From: Salimicrobium halophilum
Lineage (GTDB): Bacteria > Bacillota > Bacilli > Bacillales > Halobacillaceae
NCBI RefSeq assembly: GCF_900100295.1
Contig: NZ_FNEV01000010.1
Coordinates: forward strand, 1 to 64,000
Direction: 5' to 3'
Length of the DNA: 64,000 nt
Below, one piece after another: positions 26,512 through 35,874 of this stretch; position 1 is the stretch's first letter, and each line of letters opens with the position of its first letter. The notes beneath the pieces are model-generated. The model worked only from the letters and a program-made list of their open reading frames with translations, searched no databases and was not told where the DNA came from. The translations under genes were made by a program, and so were the position numbers.

Positions 26512-27183
26512 ATGATATATTCAGTGAACCTTTGGAAGTTATTTTGGAAACGGGACCAGGAATTGTGGAAGCTGAAACAGGCGGAGCGGATCCGTAACGT
26601 ATGGAACATGCTGTTCGTTCTGTTATTTGCCACAATCCTCACCTTTGTATGGACGGCCTGGATCGGTCTCGGAACAGACCCGATCTCCGCTAATATGCTA
26701 GAACTCAACCGCCTGGAATATGAATGGAGAAAGGCATGGTTCATGCTTGGACGGATAGGATACGCGCTACTCTTCTATTCTTTCATCCTTTTTTTCTCGA
26801 CCCTTATATTCTGGCTTTTCAACACGGCTTCTTATAAAAGAATCATGATTATGCAGATGAACGTTCTTCTCCTTATGCTTCTTGAGCGTATCACGTGGAT
26901 CCCGCTACTTACATATGCAGGACTGGACTGGTTCGTCTCCCCGCTTTCTTTCGGGGTGATCGCCTCTTATTTCACGGATCTTACATGGATCATTTACTTT
27001 TTCGGTGCAGTGTCTTTGTTCCAGTTATTCATCATCTGGTATCAGGTCGCCTCCCTGAAAAAAATGTCGTCCACACGCCCCGGATGGATCTGGACAGGGG
27101 TCATCATCTGGCACATCGTCTTGTGGTGCGGAACCGCTGCGCTTAGTTACTATGACATCGTACTCGTATATTTACTGAGATAA
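26512..27183 (+). CDS. Yip1-like membrane protein (YknW-like)
   Basis: A 223-residue membrane protein with five hydrophobic segments (about 30-50, 80-105, 115-135, 150-180 and 195-215). Sequence recognition is weak. Its place directly before a membrane-fusion protein, and its size, suggest the YknW role of the B. subtilis yknWXYZ system. The ATG at 26512 is preferred over the one at 26503, which directly touches the AAAAGG site. Confidence 0.6.
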   Translation: MIYSVNLWKLFWKRDQELWKLKQAERIRNVWNMLFVLLFATILTFVWTAWIGLGTDPISANMLELNRLEYEWRKAWFMLGRIGYALLFYSFILFFSTLIFWLFNTASYKRIMIMQMNVLLLMLLERITWIPLLTYAGLDWFVSPLSFGVIASYFTDLTWIIYFFGAVSLFQLFIIWYQVASLKKMSSTRPGWIWTGVIIWHIVLWCGTAALSYYDIVLVYLLR

Positions 27184-27208
27184 TCCATAGAAAGAAGAGG
27201 GACATCGT

Positions 27209-28444
27209 ATGACGAAAAAACAAAGAGTGATCAGAAGGATTGTCGGAGTAAGTATCATTCTATTCATCACCTTGAACGGGTTGCTCGTTTACTTCGACCA
27301 GAAGAACCGGGTCACGCAGAAATCCTATATCGAAGAATGGTCTCAATCCTTTACCGGAGACATATTCGAACGACTCGAGACCGAAGGGGTATTCGCCTCT
27401 TCCGACAAGAATAATGTCTATTTCGATCACGACCGGGGGAGCTTCCGGGAATTCCTTGTCGAAGAAGGGGACGCCGTGAACGAAGGCGATGATTTATACA
27501 CGTATAAAGTACTCAACTATGCTTCGAGAGAAGCGGAACTCGAGTCGGAAATAGATCGATTGGAAGAAGACGTCGATGCCCTTGAAGAGTATATCGATGA
27601 AATCGAAGACTACGACATTCCCGAACCCGACACGGATATAGAAGATGAAGATTATGATCATCCGACTCCTTCCTCCTATGTGGAAGCCGAATTCGAACAG
27701 GAAGAAAAAGTCGCTGAAAAAGAGATGGAACTCGCCCAGAAAGAAGCGGAGCTTGCCATGGTGGAAGACCAGCTGGACCAGCTCGAAGATGAAGGAGAAA
27801 CGATCACGGTCACCAGCGCTTTCGACGGAACGGTAACGGACATCTCAGAATCGCTTGAGGATCCGGTCCTGACTCTTCAATCCACCGAGTTGCTACTTCG
27901 CGGTAATTTATCAGAGGAAGAGAGAAAACAGGTCGAAGAAGAAATGACGACCATCGCAGAGATTCCGGAAGATGACATCGTCGTGAGCGGTGAAATTTCC
28001 ACCCTTCATGAGTTCCCGGAAGAGACGAACCTTCACCTGACGAGCAGCTATCCGTTCGAAGCTGATGTCACTACGGACGATGAAGAAATCTTGCCTGGAT
28101 ACCACGCCGAGGTTGATATCATCACCGATGAATCCATCGACACGACCATCGCTCTCGACAAAGCTCTGATCAGTGACGAGAACCTGTATGCATGGGTCAT
28201 GAACGAAGAAGGTCTACTGGAGCGACGCTCGATCGCAACCGCGTTGAAAGAAAAAAACCTGATTGAAGTGACAGAAGGACTGGAGTCGGGAGAATGGCTG
28301 GCCGTCGAAGAAGAAGATGAGTTCCGCAACAACGCTCCCTTCCTTACACCTCTGGACACGGAAAATCTGGATGTCAGCCGCCTGTTCGCCCTGGAATCCG
28401 AAACGATGATCACGTACGGCTTACTTGGTCTCATCAGTCGCTGA
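27209..28444 (+). CDS. HlyD/YknX-like membrane fusion protein
   Basis: A 411-residue adaptor. One N-terminal membrane anchor (about 10-28) is followed by a biotinyl-lipoyl-like half, a long coiled-coil hairpin (about 105-195, with IDRLEEDVDALEEYIDEIE and EKEMELAQKEAELAMVEDQL), the second lipoyl half (TVTSAFDGTVTDISESL), and beta-barrel parts. The protein is extremely rich in Asp and Glu. Such proteins link to ABC exporters, but no YknYZ-like ATPase or permease follows here, so the pair is an orphan. Confidence 0.8.
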   Translation: MTKKQRVIRRIVGVSIILFITLNGLLVYFDQKNRVTQKSYIEEWSQSFTGDIFERLETEGVFASSDKNNVYFDHDRGSFREFLVEEGDAVNEGDDLYTYKVLNYASREAELESEIDRLEEDVDALEEYIDEIEDYDIPEPDTDIEDEDYDHPTPSSYVEAEFEQEEKVAEKEMELAQKEAELAMVEDQLDQLEDEGETITVTSAFDGTVTDISESLEDPVLTLQSTELLLRGNLSEEERKQVEEEMTTIAEIPEDDIVVSGEISTLHEFPEETNLHLTSSYPFEADVTTDDEEILPGYHAEVDIITDESIDTTIALDKALISDENLYAWVMNEEGLLERRSIATALKEKNLIEVTEGLESGEWLAVEEEDEFRNNAPFLTPLDTENLDVSRLFALESETMITYGLLGLISR

Positions 28445-28463
28445 GCCACCGATTCCACAAAGC

Positions 28464-28497
28464 ACTCTCCTCCTTTTGCGGGGGAGAGTTTTTTATT
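28464..28497 (+). terminator. Terminator after the YknX-like gene
   Basis: Hairpin ACTCTCC / GGGGAGAGT followed by TTTTTTATTT. Confidence 0.85.
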
Positions 28498-28588
28498 TGC
28501 ATTTCCGCTATCCTGGTGCCACGATGAAAAGGAGAACACCCTTCTATAACAACCTTTTTTTCGCACCAATAGAAAGGAAAGATATACA

Positions 28589-29581
28589 ATGAAACTAAGC
28601 GTCTTGGATCAATCACCTATTCTGGCAAATACAAACCCGACACAAGCCCTCGAACAAACGACGGAGCTTGCATCAACGGTCGATCAGCTCGGGTTCCACC
28701 GTTACTGGGTGTCGGAGCATCACAGCACCAATAGTCTCGCCGGATCGGCACCGGAAATCCTCGCGGCGCATCTGGCAGCCCACACAGAAAACATCCGCAT
28801 CGGTACAGGAGGGGTACTTCTCCCCCACTACAGTGCTTATAAAGTAGCGGAGAGTTTCCGCGTACTCGAAACACTGCACCCGAACCGTATCGACGTCGGA
28901 GTCGGACGTGCCCCGGGTGGCATGCCGAATGTGAACCTTGCTCTTAACCGCGGAAAGCTTCCGAGAGTCGAAGATTACCCGAAACAAGTGGAACAACTGA
29001 TGGCCTACCTGCATGGAGAAGACCCGGCACAGATGGATGTGTATGCTACTCCTCAGGGAGAAACGAGTCCTGATGTATGGATGCTCGGCTCCAGCGGGAC
29101 CAGCGCTCGTCTGGCAGCGGAACTAGGTACGTCCTACTCCTTCGCTCATTTCATCAATGGACACGGAGGGATGGGGGCGATGGATCGCTATAAGAATAAT
29201 TTCGCCCCTTCCATCCAGCAATCCACACCGAAAGGGAACGTATCCGTCTTTGCGGTATGTGCGGAAACGACAGAACAGGCAGAGTATCTGGCTTCGAGTT
29301 TAGACCTGGCTCTCCTGCAAATCGAACAGGGAGGCATACGTAACAACTTCCCCACTCCGGAGGAAGCGATCAATTATCCGTACTCCCTCTTTCAACAGGA
29401 CAGAATCCAGGAAAACCGGAAGCGGATGATCATCGGAAATCCTTCGACGGTGAAAGAAGAAATCGAATCTCTCGCAGATGCTTATGGTGTAGAGGAAGTA
29501 ATCGTGAATACAATCGTTTATCCATTTGAAGAACGCATTCGCTCATACAGACTGATTGCAGAAGCGTTCAATCTGGTATAG
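28589..29581 (+). CDS. Luciferase-like flavin monooxygenase (MsnO8 family)
   Basis: A 330-residue LLM-class oxidoreductase. Typical features are LSVLDQSPI at the start, YWVSEHHSTNSLAGSAPEI, IRIGTGGVLLPHYSAYKVAESF, and RIDVGVGRAPGGMP. Such proteins use reduced flavin; substrates in this subgroup are mostly unknown. The start is supported by AGAAAGGAAAG. The VOC gene follows after 12 bp, suggesting co-transcription. Confidence 0.88.
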   Translation: MKLSVLDQSPILANTNPTQALEQTTELASTVDQLGFHRYWVSEHHSTNSLAGSAPEILAAHLAAHTENIRIGTGGVLLPHYSAYKVAESFRVLETLHPNRIDVGVGRAPGGMPNVNLALNRGKLPRVEDYPKQVEQLMAYLHGEDPAQMDVYATPQGETSPDVWMLGSSGTSARLAAELGTSYSFAHFINGHGGMGAMDRYKNNFAPSIQQSTPKGNVSVFAVCAETTEQAEYLASSLDLALLQIEQGGIRNNFPTPEEAINYPYSLFQQDRIQENRKRMIIGNPSTVKEEIESLADAYGVEEVIVNTIVYPFEERIRSYRLIAEAFNLV

Positions 29582-29593
29582 GGAGGGATTGGC

Positions 29594-30244
29594 ATGCTTG
29601 CCATTGACCATATTGTTGTCACAACTACAGAACCGGAACAGGATCGTTTTCAGTTCACGTCCCACTATGGACTTAAAGGTACAGCCGGCGGAGAGCATCC
29701 GGAATGGGGAACGCACAACGAGCTCTGCTTTTTCGACAATCGGTTCTACATCGAATGGCTTGGAGTGACGGACGCTTCTAAAGCAGAGGGGTCCGGCAAT
29801 CCATTGATCCGTCAGATGATGCAGCAGCAGACCGGTGAAACGATACAAATCGCTCTTCGCACCGGCGCCATGGATGACTTCATCACCTATTACGAAGAAT
29901 CCGGCATTGAGTACGAGGGACCTTTCCCAGGAGCTCGAAGACGTACAGATGGCTCCCTGCTTGAATGGCGCATGCTTTTCCCGAGACATGAAGAAGTCGG
30001 TCTCCCTTTTTTGATCGAATGGAAAGGGGACAATTTCCCTACTGACCCGGTATATATCAATCCGCTGTCCAGTACAATGGTGGAATACGGGACAAATAAG
30101 GATCGCAAAGATGCTTCTCGGATTTTCCGAAATATCTTCCGTTTCTCTGATGAGGATTCTCCGGGCTTCCCTTTATCCAATGGCCGGTTGTACGTAACAG
30201 AAGAAAAACACATAACGACATATCTCGATCATATGACACTGTAG
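29594..30244 (+). CDS. VOC-family glyoxalase-like protein
   Basis: A 216-residue protein with vicinal-oxygen-chelate pattern: MLAIDHIVVTTTEPE at the start, HNELCFFDNRFYIEWLGV, and LLEWRMLFPRHEEVGLPFLIEW. It resembles the Glyoxalase_3-like group. The reaction is unknown. It is in the same operon as the flavin monooxygenase. Confidence 0.82.
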   Translation: MLAIDHIVVTTTEPEQDRFQFTSHYGLKGTAGGEHPEWGTHNELCFFDNRFYIEWLGVTDASKAEGSGNPLIRQMMQQQTGETIQIALRTGAMDDFITYYEESGIEYEGPFPGARRRTDGSLLEWRMLFPRHEEVGLPFLIEWKGDNFPTDPVYINPLSSTMVEYGTNKDRKDASRIFRNIFRFSDEDSPGFPLSNGRLYVTEEKHITTYLDHMTL

Positions 30245-30272
30245 TTGCAGGCTGAGGCCTGCAACTTTTTTG
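30244..30272 (+). terminator. Terminator of the LLM-VOC operon
   Basis: Hairpin GTTGCAGG / CCTGCAAC with loop CTGAGG followed by TTTTTTG, directly after the VOC stop. Confidence 0.88.
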
Positions 30273-30349
30273 TATTTCACTGATTTAAAAAAGGAATTTT
30301 TATCCGATACTCCTAGTTGTCAGACATCATAAGACAAGGAGTGACAATT

Positions 30350-31291
30350 ATGAAATACATGGGCGTAGCAATCGCTCTGTTCTTTACTATTCTTCTTACC
30401 GGATGTGCCGGGGAGTCCGCTCAATCCAAAGAAACTTTTAGTGCAGGACTGGTCGTAACGGATAGCGGTCTTGGCGACAATGCATTCAGTGACCTGGCGT
30501 TCCAGGGACTCGAACAGGCAAGAGACGAACTGGGCATCACCTTCGATTATCGGGAGCCCCTGGACGGGAACTACGAGGAACACCTTCGTACATTGGTGGA
30601 AGAAGAACACGATGTGATTATCGGCCTCAGTTTCAATATCCAGGAAGCGATGGAAACCGTAGCGAAGCAGCACCCGGATCAGAAATTCGTTTTGATCGAT
30701 GCTCAATCTTCGCTTGATAACATCACCTCGATTACGTTCAAGGAAGATGAAGGCAGTTATCTGATCGGCATGATTGCCGGAATGAAAACACAAACGGATA
30801 CGGTCGGATTCATCGGCGGAGAAGATATTCCGGTTATCCATAAATTCGAAGACGGATTCAAGGAAGGGGTACAGGCTGTGAACCCGGATGCTGAAGTTCT
30901 TACAGAATACAGCGGAACATTCGGAGATGACCAGCTCGGGAAACAATTGGCTGAGGCTATGATCGAGCAGAATGCCGATTATATATTCCCATCCGCAGGG
31001 TTCACCGGCGTCGGAGCGCTTCAGGCTGCCGAAGAAGCAGGAATCTATGCCTTTGGTGTCGACAGTGACCAGCACTTTCTTGCAGAAGACGCGGTCGTAA
31101 CTTCTATGACCAAGAACTTGAACGTTGCAATTTTTGACATCGTGCGTCAAGCAGTGGAAGGCGAAGAACTTACAGGGGGAACCCTTACACTCGGCCTTGC
31201 TGAAGAAGGAGTCGGGCTTGCTCCGATACGCTTGATCGACCTCTCCGAAGACGAACAACGGATGCTTGATGAAAGGAGAAATGCCGAATGA
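30350..31291 (+). CDS. BMP-family substrate-binding lipoprotein (Med/PnrA-like)
   Basis: A 313-residue lipoprotein. The signal peptide ends at the lipobox ILLTGCAG. The mature part has [21 protein letters not shown], then [17 protein letters not shown] and [18 protein letters not shown], typical of BMP (PnrA) nucleoside-binding or Med-like proteins. The ATG at 30350 follows AGGAG. No transporter genes follow. Its stop overlaps the start of the chemoreceptor gene by 4 bp, so a sensory role is likely (inference). Confidence 0.88.
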   Translation: MKYMGVAIALFFTILLTGCAGESAQSKETFSAGLVVTDSGLGDNAFSDLAFQGLEQARDELGITFDYREPLDGNYEEHLRTLVEEEHDVIIGLSFNIQEAMETVAKQHPDQKFVLIDAQSSLDNITSITFKEDEGSYLIGMIAGMKTQTDTVGFIGGEDIPVIHKFEDGFKEGVQAVNPDAEVLTEYSGTFGDDQLGKQLAEAMIEQNADYIFPSAGFTGVGALQAAEEAGIYAFGVDSDQHFLAEDAVVTSMTKNLNVAIFDIVRQAVEGEELTGGTLTLGLAEEGVGLAPIRLIDLSEDEQRMLDERRNAE

Positions 31292-32937
31292 GTATTAAGC
31301 GACGCCTTTATATCATGACCCTCATCCCTCTTATCCTGAGTATCGGACTGGTCACTTGGATCGTCATCCAGATGATGACCTTGCAGAACTCTTCCAAAGA
31401 AGACGTCGATGCCCTTCTGTCCGCTCAACAGATGAATAGCGAACTGATCGCGGCGGAACAGGCACTGAACAGCTATGCGGAAAATCCTTCCCAGGCAGCG
31501 AGGCAACAGGCACTTACAAAAATGGAGAATACGAAAGGGACGATCGGCGAACTTGAAACGTTGATCCAGACAGATGCTCAGGCACACTGGCTGGAAAGAG
31601 CCTCAGAGAAGTATGCATCGTGGAACGAAGCAGCGACTGCCGCTGTGGAAGCAAAAGATATCAATGAAACCCGCAGACAGGCTTCGCGAAGTGGCGGTAT
31701 CGTAAATGATGCCTACAACCTGCAGCAGGTATCAGATGAGAATTATTCCGAGACTCTGGCCAATCAGCAGCAGTCGATTTCAAGCCTTATTACTTTCGCC
31801 ATTGTAGCGGCCGTCATTCTGCTCATCGCTTCTCTCTTCTTCACGGCAAGACTCATCAGTCATATCGCTTCCCCTATCCGCCGTCTTGCGGAACAGGCAG
31901 AGCGTGCAGCAGATGGAGAATTGTCGGTGACGATCGAAATGGATGGAAACGAGCGGGATGAAATCGGTCAGCTCAAACAGTCGTTTCAAACGATGCTTAC
32001 GAACCTGCAAAAAACGGTGGATTCCGTCAACTACATCGGGAAACGTGTCGAAACGTTCAGCAAAAGTCTGAATCAGGAAATGGAAACTTTATCGGAAGGA
32101 AGCCAGCAGGTCGCTTCTTCCACCGACGAATTGGCCCAGGGGAGTCAATCCATCTCTACAGACGTCCAGGACGTCGTTGTACTTACAGATCATATGAATG
32201 ACCAATTTTCGACGAATGCCGAAGAAAGCAAAGCCTCGTCAGAAGCAGGAGAAACGGCGATTGCAAGTATCAAAGAAGGAAGGAAAGCGATCGAAGAGCA
32301 GAAGCATTCCATGAACGAAAGTCGCGCTTCCTTAAATACCGTGAAAGAATCTGTCGACCGCTTTACGGAGTACACAGACCAGATTGAAAAAGCTGTGCAT
32401 CTCGTAAACGACATATCAGAACAGACCAACCTGCTCGCCTTGAACGCCGCCATCGAAGCGGCACGGGCCGGAGAGCACGGAAAAGGGTTCGCCGTCGTCG
32501 CAGAAGAAGTTCGCAAACTCGCAGATCAGTCGACGAACGCCACCTCCGACATCGCCCGTATGGTGGAACAGATCAAGTCGGGCGTTACGGCCATCCATAG
32601 CCAGACCGAAGAAACCATTGCAGCGAGCGACAAACAGGCGAAAGCCGTAGAAACATCAGACACCTCGTTCACCGATATCCAGCAAAACGTGGAAACGATG
32701 AATGAACGCCTGCAACAACTCGCAGCGAATATGGAAGCATCCCGCGAACAAAGTGAACAGGTAGCCGCTTCGATGCAGAACATCAGCTCCATCACCGAAG
32801 AGACGGCCGCCGGCACCGAAGAAATCTCGGCATCCGCCGAAGAACAGCAACGCTCCTTCCGCAGTATGCAGGAAGAAACAGGCCAGCTCGAAACGATGAT
32901 CGAAGACTTGAATCAGCAGCTTAAACGTTTTTCATAA
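31288..32937 (+). CDS. Methyl-accepting chemotaxis protein
   Basis: A 549-residue chemoreceptor. The first membrane segment is about residues 9-29, followed by a short helical external part (about 30-165), a second segment (about 170-192), a HAMP domain, and a signalling domain with the tip [25 protein letters not shown] and VRKLADQST. The external part is four-helix-like and small. Coupling to the upstream BMP lipoprotein suggests that the lipoprotein presents the ligand. Confidence 0.92.
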   Translation: MSIKRRLYIMTLIPLILSIGLVTWIVIQMMTLQNSSKEDVDALLSAQQMNSELIAAEQALNSYAENPSQAARQQALTKMENTKGTIGELETLIQTDAQAHWLERASEKYASWNEAATAAVEAKDINETRRQASRSGGIVNDAYNLQQVSDENYSETLANQQQSISSLITFAIVAAVILLIASLFFTARLISHIASPIRRLAEQAERAADGELSVTIEMDGNERDEIGQLKQSFQTMLTNLQKTVDSVNYIGKRVETFSKSLNQEMETLSEGSQQVASSTDELAQGSQSISTDVQDVVVLTDHMNDQFSTNAEESKASSEAGETAIASIKEGRKAIEEQKHSMNESRASLNTVKESVDRFTEYTDQIEKAVHLVNDISEQTNLLALNAAIEAARAGEHGKGFAVVAEEVRKLADQSTNATSDIARMVEQIKSGVTAIHSQTEETIAASDKQAKAVETSDTSFTDIQQNVETMNERLQQLAANMEASREQSEQVAASMQNISSITEETAAGTEEISASAEEQQRSFRSMQEETGQLETMIEDLNQQLKRFS

Positions 32938-32940
32938 CGG

Positions 32941-33061
32941 AAAAGTGGAGAAGGCCCGCTTAGAAACTTCAGTCATAAGCAACTTGGTCAACGAAAGATG
33001 CTCTTCCTTTCTTTGATCCGAGTTGCTTATGGCTCGAGTTTCTGGCCTTCGTAGCTAGACA
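32941..33061 (+). repeat. Family A palindromic repeat, full copy
   Basis: Exact stems GAAGGCC/GGCCTTC, AGAAACT/AGTTTCT and CATAAGCAACT/AGTTGCTTATG, with the right end GCTAGACA. Confidence 0.85.
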
Positions 33062-33064
33062 TAT

Positions 33065-33184
33065 AAAAGCGGAGAAGAACGCTTAGAAGCTCAAATATAA
33101 GCAGACAGCTCTGGCTTCGAGCGTTCTTTCTCGAAACAGAGGTGGCTGCTTATATTTCGGGTTTCTGGGCTTCGCAGCTAGACA
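33065..33184 (+). repeat. Family A palindromic repeat, full copy
   Basis: The inner stem AAATATAAGCAG / CTGCTTATATTT is exact; the outer GAAG...CTTC stem is shorter than in other copies. It is adjacent to the preceding copy, 3 bp apart. Confidence 0.85.
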
Positions 33185-33187
33185 TAT

Positions 33188-33867
33188 AAAAGCGGAGAAG
33201 GCCCGCTTAGAAACCAAAAATGCTTTTACGCACCGCTCACGAAGGAGTATCTGTCCCGAGTGTACCGCAAATAACCTTTGCCACCCATTCACCCACGATT
33301 TTCGCACGCGAACGGTGCAATACGAAAAGAACGGGACACTCACGCCAGAAATCCTGACTTGAACGTACCGCAACGACCAATTTCAGCACAAGCACTATCT
33401 GGGACCCGATCTACCAGTTCTTCCTGAATACCACCCCGGCTCCAGACGGGGTGGTACGGGCATATAATCTTTTAGGCACCGTTCACGAAGGAGTATCTGT
33501 CCTGAGTGTACCGCAAATCTCTTTGCCACCCACTCACCCATGATTTCCGCACGCGAACGGTGCAATACGAAAAGAACGGTACACTCACGCCAAAAATTCT
33601 GACGCGAACGTACCGCAACGACCAATTTCAGCACAAGCACTACCTGGGACCCGATCTACCAAGTCTTCCTGAATACCACCCCGGCTCCAGACGGGGTGGT
33701 ACGGGCATATAGTCTTTTACGCACCGTTCACGAAGGAGTATCTGTCCCGAGTGTACCGCAAATCTCTTTGCCACCCACTCATCCACGATTTCCGCGCGCG
33801 AACGGTGCAATACGAAAAGAACGGTACACTCACGCCAAAAATTCTGACGCGAACGTACCGCAACGAC
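33188..33867 (+). repeat. Truncated family A left end plus ~245-bp tandem repeat (family B), 2.6 copies
   Basis: AAAAGCGGAGAAGGCCCGCTTAG (left end of A) runs into B at about 33231. Units start at 33231, 33477 and 33722, so the period is 245-246 bp, and the copies are nearly identical. Each unit has modules ending GAGTGTACCGCAA, GAACGGTGCAATACG and GAACGTACCGCAA. Two units have a 10-bp hairpin TACCACCCCG / CGGGGTGGTA (33429-33456, 33674-33701). Short minus-strand reading frames arise from the repeat and are not likely genes. Confidence 0.9.
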
Positions 33868-33892
33868 GGAAAGCAAACAGCCGTCCATCATC

Positions 33893-33938
33893 AAAAAAGC
33901 GTGAGACCTGAAGCAACTCTTCAGATCTCACGCTTTTC
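33893..33938. terminator. Bidirectional terminator at the thioredoxin-like gene
   Basis: Hairpin AAGCGTGAGA...CTGAAG / CTTCAG...TCTCACGCTT, with T runs on both strands. It directly follows the stop of the minus-strand gene. Confidence 0.8.
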
Positions 33939-33941
33939 TTT

Positions 33942-34262
33942 TTACAAACTCTCCGCCAAGAAGCCTTCCACTTCTTCCGGTGTTTTTGCATTCGCGCTAT
34001 GCAAGTGAGCGATCTTTTCCCCTTTTTGGAAAATAAGAATACTCGGAATCCCCATTACTTCATACTTCTGAGCGGGTTCCGGCAAGTTGTCGTTGTTCAC
34101 GACAAACCACTCGTAGTTGTTATACTCTTCCAGAATGTCTCCGATGAACATGTCCATCCGCTTACAATCCGGGCACCATTCCGCTTCGAACTTCAGGATA
34201 ACCGGTTCTTCGCTTTCGATTGTCGCTTGAAACTGCTCTGTTGTATTGATCTCTTTCATCAT
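33942..34262 (-). CDS. ydbP: Thioredoxin-like protein YdbP
   Basis: A 106-residue thioredoxin-fold protein. The active site is AEWCPDCKRM and the cis-proline is MGIPSILIFQKGE. The ending HLHSANAKTPEEVEGFL is very like B. subtilis YdbP. It probably acts as a cytosolic thiol oxidoreductase. Two ATGs lie side by side at the start; the first is used here. Confidence 0.85.
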   Translation of the reverse strand: MMKEINTTEQFQATIESEEPVILKFEAEWCPDCKRMDMFIGDILEEYNNYEWFVVNNDNLPEPAQKYEVMGIPSILIFQKGEKIAHLHSANAKTPEEVEGFLAESL

Positions 34263-34282
34263 AATCCCCTTTCTACTACCTG

Positions 34283-35098
34283 TTACTTATACTCTACACG
34301 ACCAAGGCCCCACGCAGCAAACAAACCGCCGATAAATGCCAGAACACTGATCAGCAGCATCAGGGTATCTCCGGACAAACCGGGATAAATGACGACGACG
34401 GAGCCGAGCACAAGGCCGATGATCACAGCGTACGTCCCTGACGTATAATGATCAAGAAAGAACTTCACAATCTTACTCATAACGATGATACCGATAGCGA
34501 TTCCGGCACCAACGACTGCAATGACGTCCAGCTGCAGGTTAGAAATCCCTTCAATCACTGTCGTGTACACACCGATGATCAGCAGAATAAAGGAGCCGCT
34601 GATCCCCGGGAGTATCATCGCACTACTTGCAATCATCCCTGACAAGAATAATAGAGCATACATTCCTGTCGATAAATTGTTCATCGCCTCTGATTCCTCC
34701 GGCTGGAAGAAAGCGAGAGAACTTACCACGAGAGCCCCTATCAGCATCAAGATATAGTGTTTCGTTCTGAAATTATGCTTCACGTCGGCTTTATGACTGA
34801 GAAACGGAAGCACCCCGATAATCAAGCCTAAAAAGAAAAACTTCGTCTGCGCCGGATAGTGTTCAAATAACCACTCAATCACATTCGCCAGTAACAGAAT
34901 AGACGTGACAACACCGAGTCCGAGCGGCAGAAGGAAACGGAGATGCCTCTTCCATTCCTTACTGAAAAATCCGTTGATCGCTTCAATCAGACGATCGTAA
35001 ATGCCAAGCACTACCGCTATCGTACCGCCGCTGACGCCCGGAACGACGTCACTCGCCCCCATCATCAGTCCGCGGTATATATTCTTCCATTCCCACAT
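34283..35098 (-). CDS. DUF368 membrane protein
   Basis: A 271-residue membrane protein with about eight hydrophobic segments. The start motif GLMMGASDVVPGVSGGTIAVVLGIYDRLI and the repeat MILPGISGSFILLIIGVY in the middle mark the DUF368 family, members of which have been linked to undecaprenyl-phosphate flipping (PopT). The function here is by family only. Confidence 0.88.
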   Translation of the reverse strand: MWEWKNIYRGLMMGASDVVPGVSGGTIAVVLGIYDRLIEAINGFFSKEWKRHLRFLLPLGLGVVTSILLLANVIEWLFEHYPAQTKFFFLGLIIGVLPFLSHKADVKHNFRTKHYILMLIGALVVSSLAFFQPEESEAMNNLSTGMYALLFLSGMIASSAMILPGISGSFILLIIGVYTTVIEGISNLQLDVIAVVGAGIAIGIIVMSKIVKFFLDHYTSGTYAVIIGLVLGSVVVIYPGLSGDTLMLLISVLAFIGGLFAAWGLGRVEYK

Positions 35099-35156
35099 AT
35101 GCCAGGTTCTCCTTCATCTACAATTATAGTAATCTTCCTCATTGTACCAAATTATT

Positions 35157-35765
35157 CTACAAAGCCAACAATAAGTACCACACATTCATAATGATCAAGA
35201 CAAATGTGACAATCTTCTCCACCATCGAGCCGGTTTTGAACGTCACAAAGAAGCTCCAGTGCTTTTTACTGAACGGATAAAATAGAGGAATCCCCCTCTT
35301 TGTGATAAAATCCGCGAACAAGTGGGAAGCTGCTCCGGTCACAAGGCCTCCGAAGTAATACCAGGGAAGCCCGATCAACCATTGCACGAAGTAACTGTAT
35401 CCCACGAGAAACAAAAGAAAGAACAACGAGTGCGTCATCTTACGGTGTCCCCGGATCATCAACAATATAGGCAACAAAAGCATTACGAACGTTTTCAAAG
35501 GTTCTCTGTATGTATCGAACAAAGCTGGAGCGAATAGATAGACGCCCAGTGCAATGGTAAATAACGTGATCAGAATCCGCCAGAACTTCTGCCCGAGTCT
35601 CGAACGCGGGGTATCGATATCAGGAACAAGCGCTCCGAATAAAACGAACATAAAAAAGACGATCATCTCTAGTGGCCGCTCGGGTAAGAACGGGAGGGCC
35701 GGAAGCAGAGTGACTGCAGCGACTCCGAACGAGAACCCGACGACCTGGTGTCCCGGTGCCATCAT
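35157..35765 (-). CDS. YdjM-like membrane-bound metal-dependent hydrolase
   Basis: A 202-residue protein with four to five membrane segments. The family motifs are APGHQVVGF at the start, LVPDIDTPRSRLG, GHRKMTHSL, and SHLFADFITKRGIPLFYPFSKK. This is the YdjM/DUF457 family of predicted metal-dependent hydrolases. Substrate unknown. Confidence 0.87.
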   Translation of the reverse strand: MMAPGHQVVGFSFGVAAVTLLPALPFLPERPLEMIVFFMFVLFGALVPDIDTPRSRLGQKFWRILITLFTIALGVYLFAPALFDTYREPLKTFVMLLLPILLMIRGHRKMTHSLFFLLFLVGYSYFVQWLIGLPWYYFGGLVTGAASHLFADFITKRGIPLFYPFSKKHWSFFVTFKTGSMVEKIVTFVLIIMNVWYLLLAL

Positions 35766-35833
35766 GATAGAAAACCTCTTTCCTCAAACATACATTCGCC
35801 TTTTATCATACCGCACTTTTTCCGGACACACAA

Positions 35834-35866
35834 AGAAACCCGGACAGTTTCCCTGCCCGGGTCTTT
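35834..35866 (-). terminator. Terminator of the ohr-like gene
   Basis: Minus-strand hairpin ACCCGGGCAG / CTGTCCGGGT followed by TTCTTTG. Confidence 0.7.
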
Positions 35867-35874
35867 CTCATGTA

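Noticed and set aside
30320-31258. 312-codon minus-strand frame opposite the BMP lipoprotein
   Set aside because: The sense strand encodes a complete lipoprotein with lipobox and ribosome site; the antisense frame has neither.
33231-33867. CRISPR array
   Set aside because: The period is about 245 bp, the units are almost identical over their full length, there are no unique spacers and no cas genes.
33083-33894. Short minus-strand reading frames sharing FAVHSGQ and LRERC strings in the 33-kb repeats, with relatives at 51 and 54 kb
   Set aside because: They arise from reading through the A/B repeats in one frame; they lack ribosome sites and start inside hairpins. The shared peptides reflect repeat DNA, not protein conservation.
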